Shown here piece after piece: positions 46,492 through 54,641 of a stretch of DNA of 64,000 nucleotides. The notes under the pieces are model-generated. The model was given only the letters and a program-made list of their open reading frames with translations. It ran no database searches and was not told the origin of the DNA. The position numbers were made by a program, and so were the translations under genes. Source of the stretch: Streptomyces xanthophaeus (GTDB lineage: Bacteria; Actinomycetota; Actinomycetes; Streptomycetales; Streptomycetaceae). Position 1 is the stretch's first letter; each line of letters begins with the position of its first letter. Location of the stretch: contig NZ_JOFT01000030.1 of NCBI RefSeq assembly GCF_000725805.1, positions 42,977 through 106,976 on the forward strand, in the 5' to 3' direction.

Positions 46492-49400
46492 TCATTCCAC
46501 GGTCTGGCGGCCCTCGGGGCGGGCACTGCACGAGCTGCGGAAGGAGCAGTGGTCGCAGTGCTTGCCCGCGGCGGGCGCGAAGCGTTCGTCCAGGACGCGG
46601 CCGGCGGCGGTGGCGAGCAGGTCGCCGACCCACTCCCCGTCGAGCGGCTGCTGGGCCTGGATCTTGGGGACGGTGTCGCCGCCGTCGCGCTGGGCGGCGC
46701 CCTGGCGGAGCTGGACGAGTTCGGCGCCGCCGGGCTGCGGGCGCAGGCCGTCGAAGACCTCGTCCACGGCGCCTTCGCGCACGGCGAGCTGGTAGACGGC
46801 CAGCTGGGGGTGGCGGGCGACCTCGTCCTTGGTGGGCGCGCCCTTGCCGGTCTTGAAGTCGACGACGTACGCGCGCCCCTGCGGGTCCGCCTCGACCCGG
46901 TCCATGGAGCCCCGGATGCGGACGGCGACGTCACCGGCTTCGAGGGTGACGTCGAACTCGTGCTCCGTGGCCACGGCCTCCCGGCCGCCGCGGTCGGTGG
47001 TGTGCCAGCGCAGGAAGCGTTCCAGGGCGGCGCGGGCGTTCTCCTTCTCCTGGGCCGATTTCCAGGGCGCGTCGAAGGCGAGGGCGTCCCACACGGAGTC
47101 GAGGCGTTCCATGAGGACGGCCAGGTCGGCGGGGGTGCGTCCGGAGGCGACCTCGTCGGCGAGCACGTGCACGACGTTGCCGAAGCCCTGGGCGGCGGTG
47201 GAGGGGGCGTCGGCCTTGACCTCGCGGCCGAGGAACCACTGGAGGGAGCAGGTGTTGGCCAGCTGGTCCAGGGCGCTGCCGGACAGGGCCACGGGCCGGT
47301 CCCGGTCGCGCAGCGGGACGCTGCTGCGCGTGGGCTCGTACAGGCCCCACCAGCGCTGCGGGTGCGCGGCGGGGACCATGGGGCGGTCCTCGTCGTCGGT
47401 GAGCGCGGCGAGGCGGGCCAGGCGGCGGGCGGCGGCGTCGCGCAGGGCGGGCGAGGCGTCGGGGTCGACGGTGGTGGCGCGCAGTTCGGCGACGAGCGCC
47501 GGGACGGCGAGGGGGCGGCGGGGGCGGCCGGTGACGTCGCGCGGGGGGACGCCGAGCTCGGTGAGGAAGCGGGAGGGCTGGTCGCCGTCCTCGGCGGGGG
47601 CCTTGACGGCGGTGACGACGAGGCGGTCGCGGGCGCGGGTGGCCGCGACGTAGAAGAGGCGGCGTTCCTCGGCGAGGAGCGCGCCGGGGGTGAGGGGTTC
47701 GGCGAGGCCGTCGCGGCCGATGCGGTCGGCCTCCAGGAGGGACCCGCGGCGGCGCAGGTCGGGCCAGAGCCCTTCCTGGACCCCGGCGACGACGACGAGG
47801 GACCATTCCAGGCCCTTGGAGCGGTGGGCGGTCATGAGCCGGACGGCGTCGGGGCGGGTGGCCCGGGCGGTCAGGGTGTCGGCGGCGATGTCCTCCGCGT
47901 CCAGCTGTTCCAGGAAGTTGAGCGCGCCGCGGCCGCCGGTACGGTCCTCCGCGCGGGCGGCGGTGTCGAAGAGGGCGCAGACGGCGTCGAGGTCGCGGTC
48001 GGCGTTGCGGCCGGCCGCGCCGCCGCGGCGGGCGCCGCGTTCCAGGCGCTGGGGCCAGGGGGTGCCGTCCCACAGGGCCCACAGGGCCTCTTCGGCGGTG
48101 CCGCCGCCCTGGAGCAGTTCCCGCGCCTTGCGCAGGAGCAGGCCGAGGCGCTGCGCCCCGCGGGCATAGGCGGGGTCGTGCGCGGTGAGCCGTTCCGGCT
48201 CGGCGAGGGCGCGGGCGAGCAGGACGTCGGAGGGCGCGGGCACCTTGACGCCTGCGGCGCGCTCCTCGTCGCGCAGGGCCCGGCCGAGGCGGCGCAGGTC
48301 GGCGGCGTCCATCCCGCCGAGCGGCGAGGCGAGCAGCTCCAGACACGCGTCGACGCCGATCCACCCGTCGCCTGCGGCGGGCTCGACCGACTCGCCTGCG
48401 GCGGGCTCGGCGATGTCCGCCCCGGCCTGGACGGCGTCGGCCGCAGGCTCTGCGGGGCCGCCCGCGGCGGGCCCGGTTCCCAGCGCGCCGGGGCCGCCCG
48501 CGGCGGGCACATCGCCGGCCCCGGCCGGAGCCACGTCCCCGGCCGGGCCGGTGACCGCGGACGCGCCGGGGCCGCCTGCGGCGGGCTCCGGGGCGGCCTC
48601 CGCGGGGGCCGCGTCGCCGGCCTGGCCGGTACCGGCTGCCGCGACCGGTGCGACAGGCTCGCCTGCGGCGGGATCGGCGGGGGCCGCCCCGGTCCGGACG
48701 GAGTCGGCCGCGGGCTCGGTGGCGGCAGCCCCGGCGGGGGCCGCGGGCCGGTCGGCGGCGGCCAGGGCTGTGATGCGCAGGGCCGTCAGGAGGGGGGCGA
48801 CGGCCGGTTCGTGGCGCAGGGGGGTGTCCGTGCCGTCCGTTCCGGCCGGGACGCCCGCCGCGACGAGCGCGCGCCGCATCGCCGGCAGGGTGCGTCCGCC
48901 CGAGCGGACCAGGACGGCCATGTCCTGCCAGGGCACCCCGTCCTCCAGGTGCGCCCGCCGCAGCACGTCGGCGATGTTGTCGAGCTCGGCTCCGGCCGTC
49001 GGGTACGTGAACACCTCCACGCGGCCGCCCTCGCGGACGGCCTCCAGGGCCCGGTGGGCCCGTACGGCGGCGGACGGCAGCCGCGGCACCGGCATGCGGG
49101 CCGTCAGGAGGCGGGTGGCGGCGAGCAGCTCCGCTCCCGAGCGGCGGCCCACGGTCAGCGCCTTGATCCGCGCGCCGGGGAAGGAGGTCTCGAAGTCCAG
49201 GACGTTGTTTATGTCGGCGCCGCGGAAGGCGTAGATCGACTGGTCCGGGTCTCCGAAGGCGACCAGCGTGCCTCCCTGTCCGGTCAGGGCGCGCAGCAGC
49301 CGCAGCTGGGAGGCGTCGGTGTCCTGGTACTCGTCCACGAAGATCGCGTCGTAGGCGGTGGTCAGCTCCGGGGTGCGCTCCGCCAGCAGGACCGCACGGT

Positions 49401-50100
49401 GGACGAGTTCGGCGTAGTCCAGCGTGCCCTGCATGTCCAGGACGTCCAGGTACTCGGAGAGGAAGGCCGCCGCGGCCTTCCAGTCCGGGCGCCCGAGGCG
49501 CGTGGCGAAGGAGTCGAGCGCCGCCGGACCCAGACCCAGCTCGCGGGCGCGGGCGAGCACCGCCCGGACCTCGTCCGCGAACCCGCGGGTGGTCAGCGCC
49601 GCGCGCAGGTCGTCCGGCCAGCGGATGGAGCGGATCCGGCGCTGGCCCTCCAGCAGGGTGCGGACCATCACGTCCTGCTCGGGGCCGGACAGCAGCCGCA
49701 GCGGGTCCGCGAACAGGTCGGTGTCCTGGTGGGCGCGGACCAGGCCGTAGCAGAAGGAGTGGAACGTGGTGGCCTGCGGGGCCCGCGCTCCGCCCAGCCG
49801 CAGGGCGGCGCGGTCGCGCAGTTCCACGGCCGCCTTGCGGCTGAAGGTGAGGATGAGGATCCGTGCGGGGTCGGTGCCCGCTTCCACCCGGGCGGCCACG
49901 GCCTCGACCAGCGTGGTCGTCTTCCCGGTGCCGGGCCCGGCGAGGACCAGGAGAGGTCCGGCGGTGTGATCAACCACCGCGCGCTGCGCTGCGTCCAGAA
50001 CAGGGGGATCCACCCGTTCCGGCCCGGTGCGCACGAGGCGGTACGCATCCGGGGTCCGCGTACGCCGCGCCGCGGAGCGGTCGGAAGAAGAGGTGATCAC
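46492..50100 (-). CDS. adnA: AdnA-like helicase-nuclease subunit with Fe-S nuclease
   Basis: 1202 residues from a GTG at 50100 (VITSSSDRSAARR); the frame stays open to 50277 and the start is uncertain. Motor motifs: LLVLAGPGTGKTTTLVEAVA (about 40), ILILTFSRKAAVELRDR, IFVDEYQDTDASQLRLL, FGDPDQSIYAFRGADINNVL, MTAHRSKGLEWSLVVV. An Ala/Gly/Pro-rich low-complexity insert of about 130 residues interrupts the second motor half. The nuclease domain has NTCSLQWFLGRE, IRGSMDRVEADPQG, YVVDFKTGKG and CDHCSFRSSC, so the four cysteines of an iron-staple nuclease are present. It is upstream of adnB, in the order of Rv3202c-Rv3201c. Confidence 0.92.
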   Translation of the reverse strand: MITSSSDRSAARRTRTPDAYRLVRTGPERVDPPVLDAAQRAVVDHTAGPLLVLAGPGTGKTTTLVEAVAARVEAGTDPARILILTFSRKAAVELRDRAALRLGGARAPQATTFHSFCYGLVRAHQDTDLFADPLRLLSGPEQDVMVRTLLEGQRRIRSIRWPDDLRAALTTRGFADEVRAVLARARELGLGPAALDSFATRLGRPDWKAAAAFLSEYLDVLDMQGTLDYAELVHRAVLLAERTPELTTAYDAIFVDEYQDTDASQLRLLRALTGQGGTLVAFGDPDQSIYAFRGADINNVLDFETSFPGARIKALTVGRRSGAELLAATRLLTARMPVPRLPSAAVRAHRALEAVREGGRVEVFTYPTAGAELDNIADVLRRAHLEDGVPWQDMAVLVRSGGRTLPAMRRALVAAGVPAGTDGTDTPLRHEPAVAPLLTALRITALAAADRPAAPAGAAATEPAADSVRTGAAPADPAAGEPVAPVAAAGTGQAGDAAPAEAAPEPAAGGPGASAVTGPAGDVAPAGAGDVPAAGGPGALGTGPAAGGPAEPAADAVQAGADIAEPAAGESVEPAAGDGWIGVDACLELLASPLGGMDAADLRRLGRALRDEERAAGVKVPAPSDVLLARALAEPERLTAHDPAYARGAQRLGLLLRKARELLQGGGTAEEALWALWDGTPWPQRLERGARRGGAAGRNADRDLDAVCALFDTAARAEDRTGGRGALNFLEQLDAEDIAADTLTARATRPDAVRLMTAHRSKGLEWSLVVVAGVQEGLWPDLRRRGSLLEADRIGRDGLAEPLTPGALLAEERRLFYVAATRARDRLVVTAVKAPAEDGDQPSRFLTELGVPPRDVTGRPRRPLAVPALVAELRATTVDPDASPALRDAAARRLARLAALTDDEDRPMVPAAHPQRWWGLYEPTRSSVPLRDRDRPVALSGSALDQLANTCSLQWFLGREVKADAPSTAAQGFGNVVHVLADEVASGRTPADLAVLMERLDSVWDALAFDAPWKSAQEKENARAALERFLRWHTTDRGGREAVATEHEFDVTLEAGDVAVRIRGSMDRVEADPQGRAYVVDFKTGKGAPTKDEVARHPQLAVYQLAVREGAVDEVFDGLRPQPGGAELVQLRQGAAQRDGGDTVPKIQAQQPLDGEWVGDLLATAAGRVLDERFAPAAGKHCDHCSFRSSCSARPEGRQTVE

Positions 50101-50319
50101 GTGAGCTGCCGGTCCTGGTGGGTCTACGAGTGCTGCGGGGGCTACGGGTCCTGCGGGGTCTTCGGGCGTCCGCGCGTCGGCCGCGGCGCGCGCCGCGGCC
50201 GGAGCCGAAGAGGCAACGCTACGGCAACCGGCCGGCCCCGCGCAGTTCGCCCGCGTCCCCCGTACGGGCCTTCGCACGGGCGCTCGACCGCCCGCCCGGG
50301 CCGCCCATGGCCGAAGCTG

Positions 50320-50676
50320 TCAGGTGTGAGCCTCGTCGCGCCCGTCCTCCGCTCCACGGCCGTCCCAGCGCGCCCGGCGCATGTCCAGCCGCGGCTCCCC
50401 GGCGGCGGTCAGGCGCAGCGGCGTGGCCTCGGCCCGGTAGTGCTCCAGGGCCCGCAGTTCGCTGCCGGGGAGCGGCAGGCCGTCGGCCCGGACCACCCGC
50501 CACCAGGGCACGGCTCCTCCGTACAGGGCCATCACGCGCCCGACTTGGCGCGGTCCGCCGGCGCCGAGCCATTCGGCCACGTCTCCGTACGTCATCACCC
50601 GGCCGGGCGGAATCCGCTCGGCCAGCTCCAGCACGTGTTCCGCGTACGCGGGCAGCTCCTCGCTCATCCGGCCCAT
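50320..50676 (-). CDS. alkyltransferase-like protein (ATL), MGMT family
   Basis: 118 residues from the ATG at 50676; Met at 50667 is an alternative. It resembles the DNA-binding domain of O6-alkylguanine transferase (ELAERIPPGRVMTYGDVAEWLGAGGPRQVGRVM), but the catalytic PCHR is replaced by PWWRVVRADG, which defines alkyltransferase-like proteins. These cannot dealkylate DNA; they flag O6-alkylguanine for nucleotide excision repair. The adnA gene follows downstream on the same strand after about 220 bases in which I see no gene. Confidence 0.9.
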   Translation of the reverse strand: MGRMSEELPAYAEHVLELAERIPPGRVMTYGDVAEWLGAGGPRQVGRVMALYGGAVPWWRVVRADGLPLPGSELRALEHYRAEATPLRLTAAGEPRLDMRRARWDGRGAEDGRDEAHT

Positions 50677-50834
50677 GGTGCAGCACCGTGGGCCGGGTCA
50701 CGTGGAGGCCTCGGTTCCGTACCGGCGCGCACCCTGCTGCCCCGATCGCCTGCCGGTCCGTGCCACCATCTTCCGGGCGGTGACTGGTGATACGTGATCA
50801 AGAAGAGACGGAAGTGACGACGAAGGAGCAGGGT

Positions 50835-53678
50835 GTGAGCCCTCCGGACGGTGCGGCGAGGGACGAGGGCGCAGGCCCGGGAGACCGCCCCGGCCCGCGC
50901 CCCGACCTGCCCTCCGACCTGCCCTCCGACCTGCCCTCCGACCTGCCTTCCGGCCCGGCCTCCGGATCCCGGCCGGACCCGCTCCCCCGGTCGGCCGCGG
51001 ACGGCCCGGACGGCCCGGACGATCCGGAGGGGCCGCACGGCCACGCTCCGACGGCCGCCGACCAGGTCGAGGTCGACGAACCACTGCTCGCCGCCCGCGT
51101 GCACCGCCCCTCCGACCTCGTACGCCTGCTCGTCGGCGTCCTCGGCATCGCCGTCGTCCTCGGGATCGCCGCCTTCGCCCACGGCACGACCGTCGGCCTG
51201 GAAGAGGACATCAACAAGGGCACCGGTCAGGCGCCGGACCTGCTCATCAAGGTCGCCGCGCTGGTGTCGAGCATCGCGGTGCTGCTGCTCCCCGTCGCCT
51301 TCGCCATCGAACGTCTGATCAAGCGCGACGGCCTGCGCATCGCCGACGGCGTGCTCGCCGCGGTCCTCGCGCACGGGGTCACCCTCGCCACCGACCTGTG
51401 GGTCTCCCAGGCCGCCTCGGCCACCATCCAGGACGCCCTCACCCGCCAGACGGGTACCGGCGGGGCCCTCACCGATCCGGTGCACGGCTACCTCGCGCCC
51501 GTGATCGCGTACATGACCGCCGTCGGGATGACCCGCAGACCGCGCTGGCGGGTCGCCCTGTGGGTGGTGCTGCTGCTCGACGCGTTCACGATGCTGGTCA
51601 GCGGCTACACCACACCCTTCTCGATCATCCTGACCGTGCTGATCGGCTGGAGCGTCGCCTACGGGACCCTCTACGCCGTCGGCTCGCCGAACGTGCGCCC
51701 GACCGGGCAGACCCTGCTCGCCGGACTGCGCCGGGTCGGTTTCCGCCCGGTCAGCGCGATGCGCGCCGAGGCCCCCGACGGCCCCGAGGCCACCGAGGTC
51801 AGCGACCGCGGCCGGCGCTACCACGTCACCCTGGAGGACGGCCCTCCGCTCGACGTCACCGTCGTCGACCGCGAACAGCAGGCCCAGGGCTTCTTCTACC
51901 GGGTCTGGCGCCGCCTCACCCTGCGCGGGATCACCACGCGGCGCAGCCTCCAGTCCCTGCGCCAGGCGCTGGAGCAGGAGGCGCTCCTCGCGTACGCGGC
52001 CATCGCGGCCGGGGCCAACGCGCCCAAGCTGATCGCCACCTCCGAGCTCGGCCCGGACGCCGTGATGCTCGTGTACGAGCACCTGGGCGGCCGGACCCTG
52101 GACTCCCTCGCCGACGAGGAGATCACCGACGACCTGAGCCGCAACGCGTGGGAGCAGGTACGGGCCCTGCAGTCGCGGCGGATCGCGCACCGGCGGCTCA
52201 CCGGGGACGCCCTGGTGGTGGATCGTTCCGGCAGCGTCACCCTCACCGACCTGCGGGGCGGCGAGATCGCGGCGGGCGACCTGGTCCTGCGGATGGACAT
52301 CGCGCAGCTGCTGGTCACGCTCGGCCTGCGGGTCGGCGCGCAGCGGTCGGTGGCCTCGGCGCTGTCGGTGCTCGGCCCGGACGCGGTGGCGGACTGCCTG
52401 CCGCTGCTCCAGCCGATCGCGCTGAGCCGTTCCACGCGGGCCACGCTGCGCAAGCTGGCCAGGGAGCGGGCGGACCGGCAGCGGGAGGCCGTACTGGAGT
52501 CCTCGCGGGCCGCGAAGGCGGCGCGGGAGGCCGATGCCCCGGATCCGGCAGACGGCGCCGCGGCGGGTGCCGTCCCCGCCTCCGTCCCCGCCTCTGCTTC
52601 CGTCTCCGCTTCCGTCTCCGACAGGAAGGCCGAGAAGAAGGCCCTGGACGACGCGCTCGACGGGGCCCGCGAGGAGGACCTGCTCAGCCAGATCCGCCAG
52701 CAGGTGCTGCTGATCCGCCCGCAGGCGCCGGTGGAGCCGGCCCGGCTGGAGCGGATCCGGCCGCGCACCCTGGTCTCCTTCATCGCGGGCGCGTTCGGCG
52801 CGTACTTCCTCCTCACGCAGCTCGCCCACGTGCCCCTGGCGGAGACCGTCGGGGAGGCCCAGTGGGGCTGGGTCGGGGCGGCCCTCGCCTTCTCGGCGCT
52901 GAGCTACGTCGCGGCGGCGATGAGCCTGCTGGGCTTCGTGCCCGAGCGGGTGTCGTTCCTGCGGACCGTGGTCGCCCAGGTGGCCGGGTCCTTCGTGAAG
53001 CTGGTCGCCCCCGCGGCTGTCGGCGGTGTCGCGCTGAACACCCGGTTCCTCCAGCGGGCGGGGATCCGGCCGGGGCTCGCGGTGGCGAGCGTGGGCGCCT
53101 CCCAGCTCTTCGGGCTGGCCAGTCACATCCTGCTGCTGCTCGCCTTCGGCTATCTGACCGGGACCGAGAAGACCCCGGAGATGACCCCGTCCCGGACGGT
53201 CATCGCGGGTCTGCTGACGGTGGCGGTCCTGGTGCTGGTGGTGACGGCGGTGCCGTTCATGCGGAAGTTCGTGGTGACCCGGGTCCGGGCGCTGTTCGCG
53301 GGCGTGGTGCCGCGCATGCTGGACGTGCTCCAGCGGCCGCAGAAGCTGGTGACGGGCATCGGCGGGATGCTGCTGCTGACCGGCTGCTTCGTGATGTGCC
53401 TCGACGCCTCGATCCGGGCGTTCGGGGGCGGCCAGGCCATCAGCTACGCGAGCATCGCGGTGGTGTTCCTGGCGGGCAACGCGCTGGGGTCGGCCGCGCC
53501 GACGCCGGGCGGCATGGGCGCGGTGGAGGCCACGCTGACGCTGGGCCTGGTCGCGGCCGGGCTGGAGAAGGAGGTCGCCATCTCGGCGGTCCTGCTGTTC
53601 CGCCTGATGACGTTCTGGCTGCCGGTGCTGCCGGGGTGGATCTCGTTCAACTTCCTGACCCGCAAGGAAGCGATCTAA
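50835..53678 (+). CDS. flippase-like (LPG synthase TM-type) membrane protein with pseudokinase-like domain
   Basis: 947 residues from the GTG at 50835 with GGAG 6 bases upstream; GTGs at 50814 and 50787 are alternatives. After a disordered, acidic N-terminus with four DLPS repeats, there are about six membrane segments (about 95-295). Residues about 300-590 look like a protein-kinase fold: TLEDGPPLDVTVVDRE, VYEHLGGRTLDSL, AHRRLTGDALVVDRSGSVTL and MDIAQLLVTLGL, with catalytic Asp and DFG motifs not conserved. Residues about 620-945 are an eight-helix flippase-like domain of the MprF/AglD type (APAAVGGVALNTRFL, GSAAPTPGGMGAVEATLTLG). It probably moves or senses lipids. Confidence 0.85.
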   Translation: MSPPDGAARDEGAGPGDRPGPRPDLPSDLPSDLPSDLPSGPASGSRPDPLPRSAADGPDGPDDPEGPHGHAPTAADQVEVDEPLLAARVHRPSDLVRLLVGVLGIAVVLGIAAFAHGTTVGLEEDINKGTGQAPDLLIKVAALVSSIAVLLLPVAFAIERLIKRDGLRIADGVLAAVLAHGVTLATDLWVSQAASATIQDALTRQTGTGGALTDPVHGYLAPVIAYMTAVGMTRRPRWRVALWVVLLLDAFTMLVSGYTTPFSIILTVLIGWSVAYGTLYAVGSPNVRPTGQTLLAGLRRVGFRPVSAMRAEAPDGPEATEVSDRGRRYHVTLEDGPPLDVTVVDREQQAQGFFYRVWRRLTLRGITTRRSLQSLRQALEQEALLAYAAIAAGANAPKLIATSELGPDAVMLVYEHLGGRTLDSLADEEITDDLSRNAWEQVRALQSRRIAHRRLTGDALVVDRSGSVTLTDLRGGEIAAGDLVLRMDIAQLLVTLGLRVGAQRSVASALSVLGPDAVADCLPLLQPIALSRSTRATLRKLARERADRQREAVLESSRAAKAAREADAPDPADGAAAGAVPASVPASASVSASVSDRKAEKKALDDALDGAREEDLLSQIRQQVLLIRPQAPVEPARLERIRPRTLVSFIAGAFGAYFLLTQLAHVPLAETVGEAQWGWVGAALAFSALSYVAAAMSLLGFVPERVSFLRTVVAQVAGSFVKLVAPAAVGGVALNTRFLQRAGIRPGLAVASVGASQLFGLASHILLLLAFGYLTGTEKTPEMTPSRTVIAGLLTVAVLVLVVTAVPFMRKFVVTRVRALFAGVVPRMLDVLQRPQKLVTGIGGMLLLTGCFVMCLDASIRAFGGGQAISYASIAVVFLAGNALGSAAPTPGGMGAVEATLTLGLVAAGLEKEVAISAVLLFRLMTFWLPVLPGWISFNFLTRKEAI
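50904..50951. repeat. four tandem 12-bp repeats encoding DLPS
   Basis: GACCTGCCCTCC occurs three times exactly and a fourth time with one change (GACCTGCCTTCC), at 50904-50915, 50916-50927, 50928-50939 and 50940-50951, in frame in the N-terminal disordered part of the flippase-like protein. Confidence 0.95.
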
Positions 53679-53683
53679 GCGAT

Positions 53684-54433
53684 CTAGAAGGCCAGGAGCA
53701 GCGTCACCAGGAGGGCCAGCGAGGCCGCGAGTTCGGCGGCGCCGACCAGGGGGACGCGCAGGCCGCGGCCGGGGAGGGCTGCGGCGCGGGCGAGGTAGGC
53801 CGTGAAGGGCAGCGCCAGCCAGGGCGAGAGGACGGCGGCCACGGCCAGGGCCGCCGCGTGGAAGGACACCGAACCGCGGTAGTAGGCGCGCGAGTTCCGT
53901 TCCCGGATCATCGTCTTCACGTACGGCACCGTGCCCCCGAAGTACAGCAGGCAGGCGGTGGCCGGCGCCCAGGCGGCGGACGGGTCGGCGCCGCCGAGGT
54001 GCGCGGCCACCAGCAGCATCCCGCAGGCGGGGACCACCGCGGCCAGGCCGTTGGCCAGGGCCCGTTCCCGGCCGCGCCACGCGTAGTACGTGTTCACGGC
54101 CACGAACGGCGCCGCCGCGGCGCAGGCGGGCAGCAGCCAGGGGTGCAGCACCGCCAGCGGTACGCCCGCCACGGCGAAGGCGGCCGCGAAGACCACCGCG
54201 GGCCGGCCGTGGCGCCGGGCCGAGCGCAGGCCGCGCGCGTGCAGCCGCAGCCACTGCTGGGCGTGGAAGGCCGCGGCGTAGCCGAGCAGCCAGGCGGCGA
54301 GCAGCGCCGCGTGCGTCCATCCCGGCCGGGGGCCGAGGAAGGTGCCCACGAGGAAGGGGACCGTGAGCATCGCCCAGGCTCCGTGCTGGTCCGGTATCCA
54401 GGTGCGGCCCTTGCGTCTGCTGGTGTCGGCCAC
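53684..54433 (-). CDS. YwiC-like integral membrane protein
   Basis: 249 residues from a GTG at 54433 (VADTSRRKGRTWIPDQHGAW). The conserved start WIPDQHGAWAMLTVPFLVG and the central YYAWRGRERALANGLAAV and FGGTVPYVKTMIRERNSRAY segments are typical; about seven membrane helices cover the rest. Its B. subtilis namesake lies in the nitrate-respiration region, and here too it is divergent from narG by about 210 bases, which supports a link to anaerobic respiration. The molecular function is unknown; the fold recalls prenyltransferase-type membrane proteins. Confidence 0.87.
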   Translation of the reverse strand: MADTSRRKGRTWIPDQHGAWAMLTVPFLVGTFLGPRPGWTHAALLAAWLLGYAAAFHAQQWLRLHARGLRSARRHGRPAVVFAAAFAVAGVPLAVLHPWLLPACAAAAPFVAVNTYYAWRGRERALANGLAAVVPACGMLLVAAHLGGADPSAAWAPATACLLYFGGTVPYVKTMIRERNSRAYYRGSVSFHAAALAVAAVLSPWLALPFTAYLARAAALPGRGLRVPLVGAAELAASLALLVTLLLAF

Positions 54434-54562
54434 GGCTCCGCAGCCCCTTTCCCCACATAGGAATTCCGTCGCGCTATTTCCCCCCGCCTCCGCGGAGTTG
54501 GCGTTCTTCCAGCCTGACAGACGACCGGCCCGCAAAAGAGCGGAAGGAGGTCACCGCCCTAC

Positions 54563-54605
54563 GGGACCTTTGTCACCGGATTCGCCTTTTGCGCGGGCGT
54601 AGCGT
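54563..54605 (+). promoter_or_regulatory. candidate DevR/OsdR-type box and -10 of the nar operon
   Basis: GGGACCTTTGTCACC at 54563-54577 has the DosR-box form GGGAC-N4-GTCcC, with one mismatch in the second half. TAGCGT at 54600-54605 is a good -10. This puts the box at about -35 to -49, a usual position for this activator. OsdR/DevR is known to control hypoxia genes in Streptomyces; binding here is inferred. Confidence 0.45.
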
Positions 54606-54641
54606 CGATACGCACCATTGTTTTCGGCCTGGAGGATCGCT

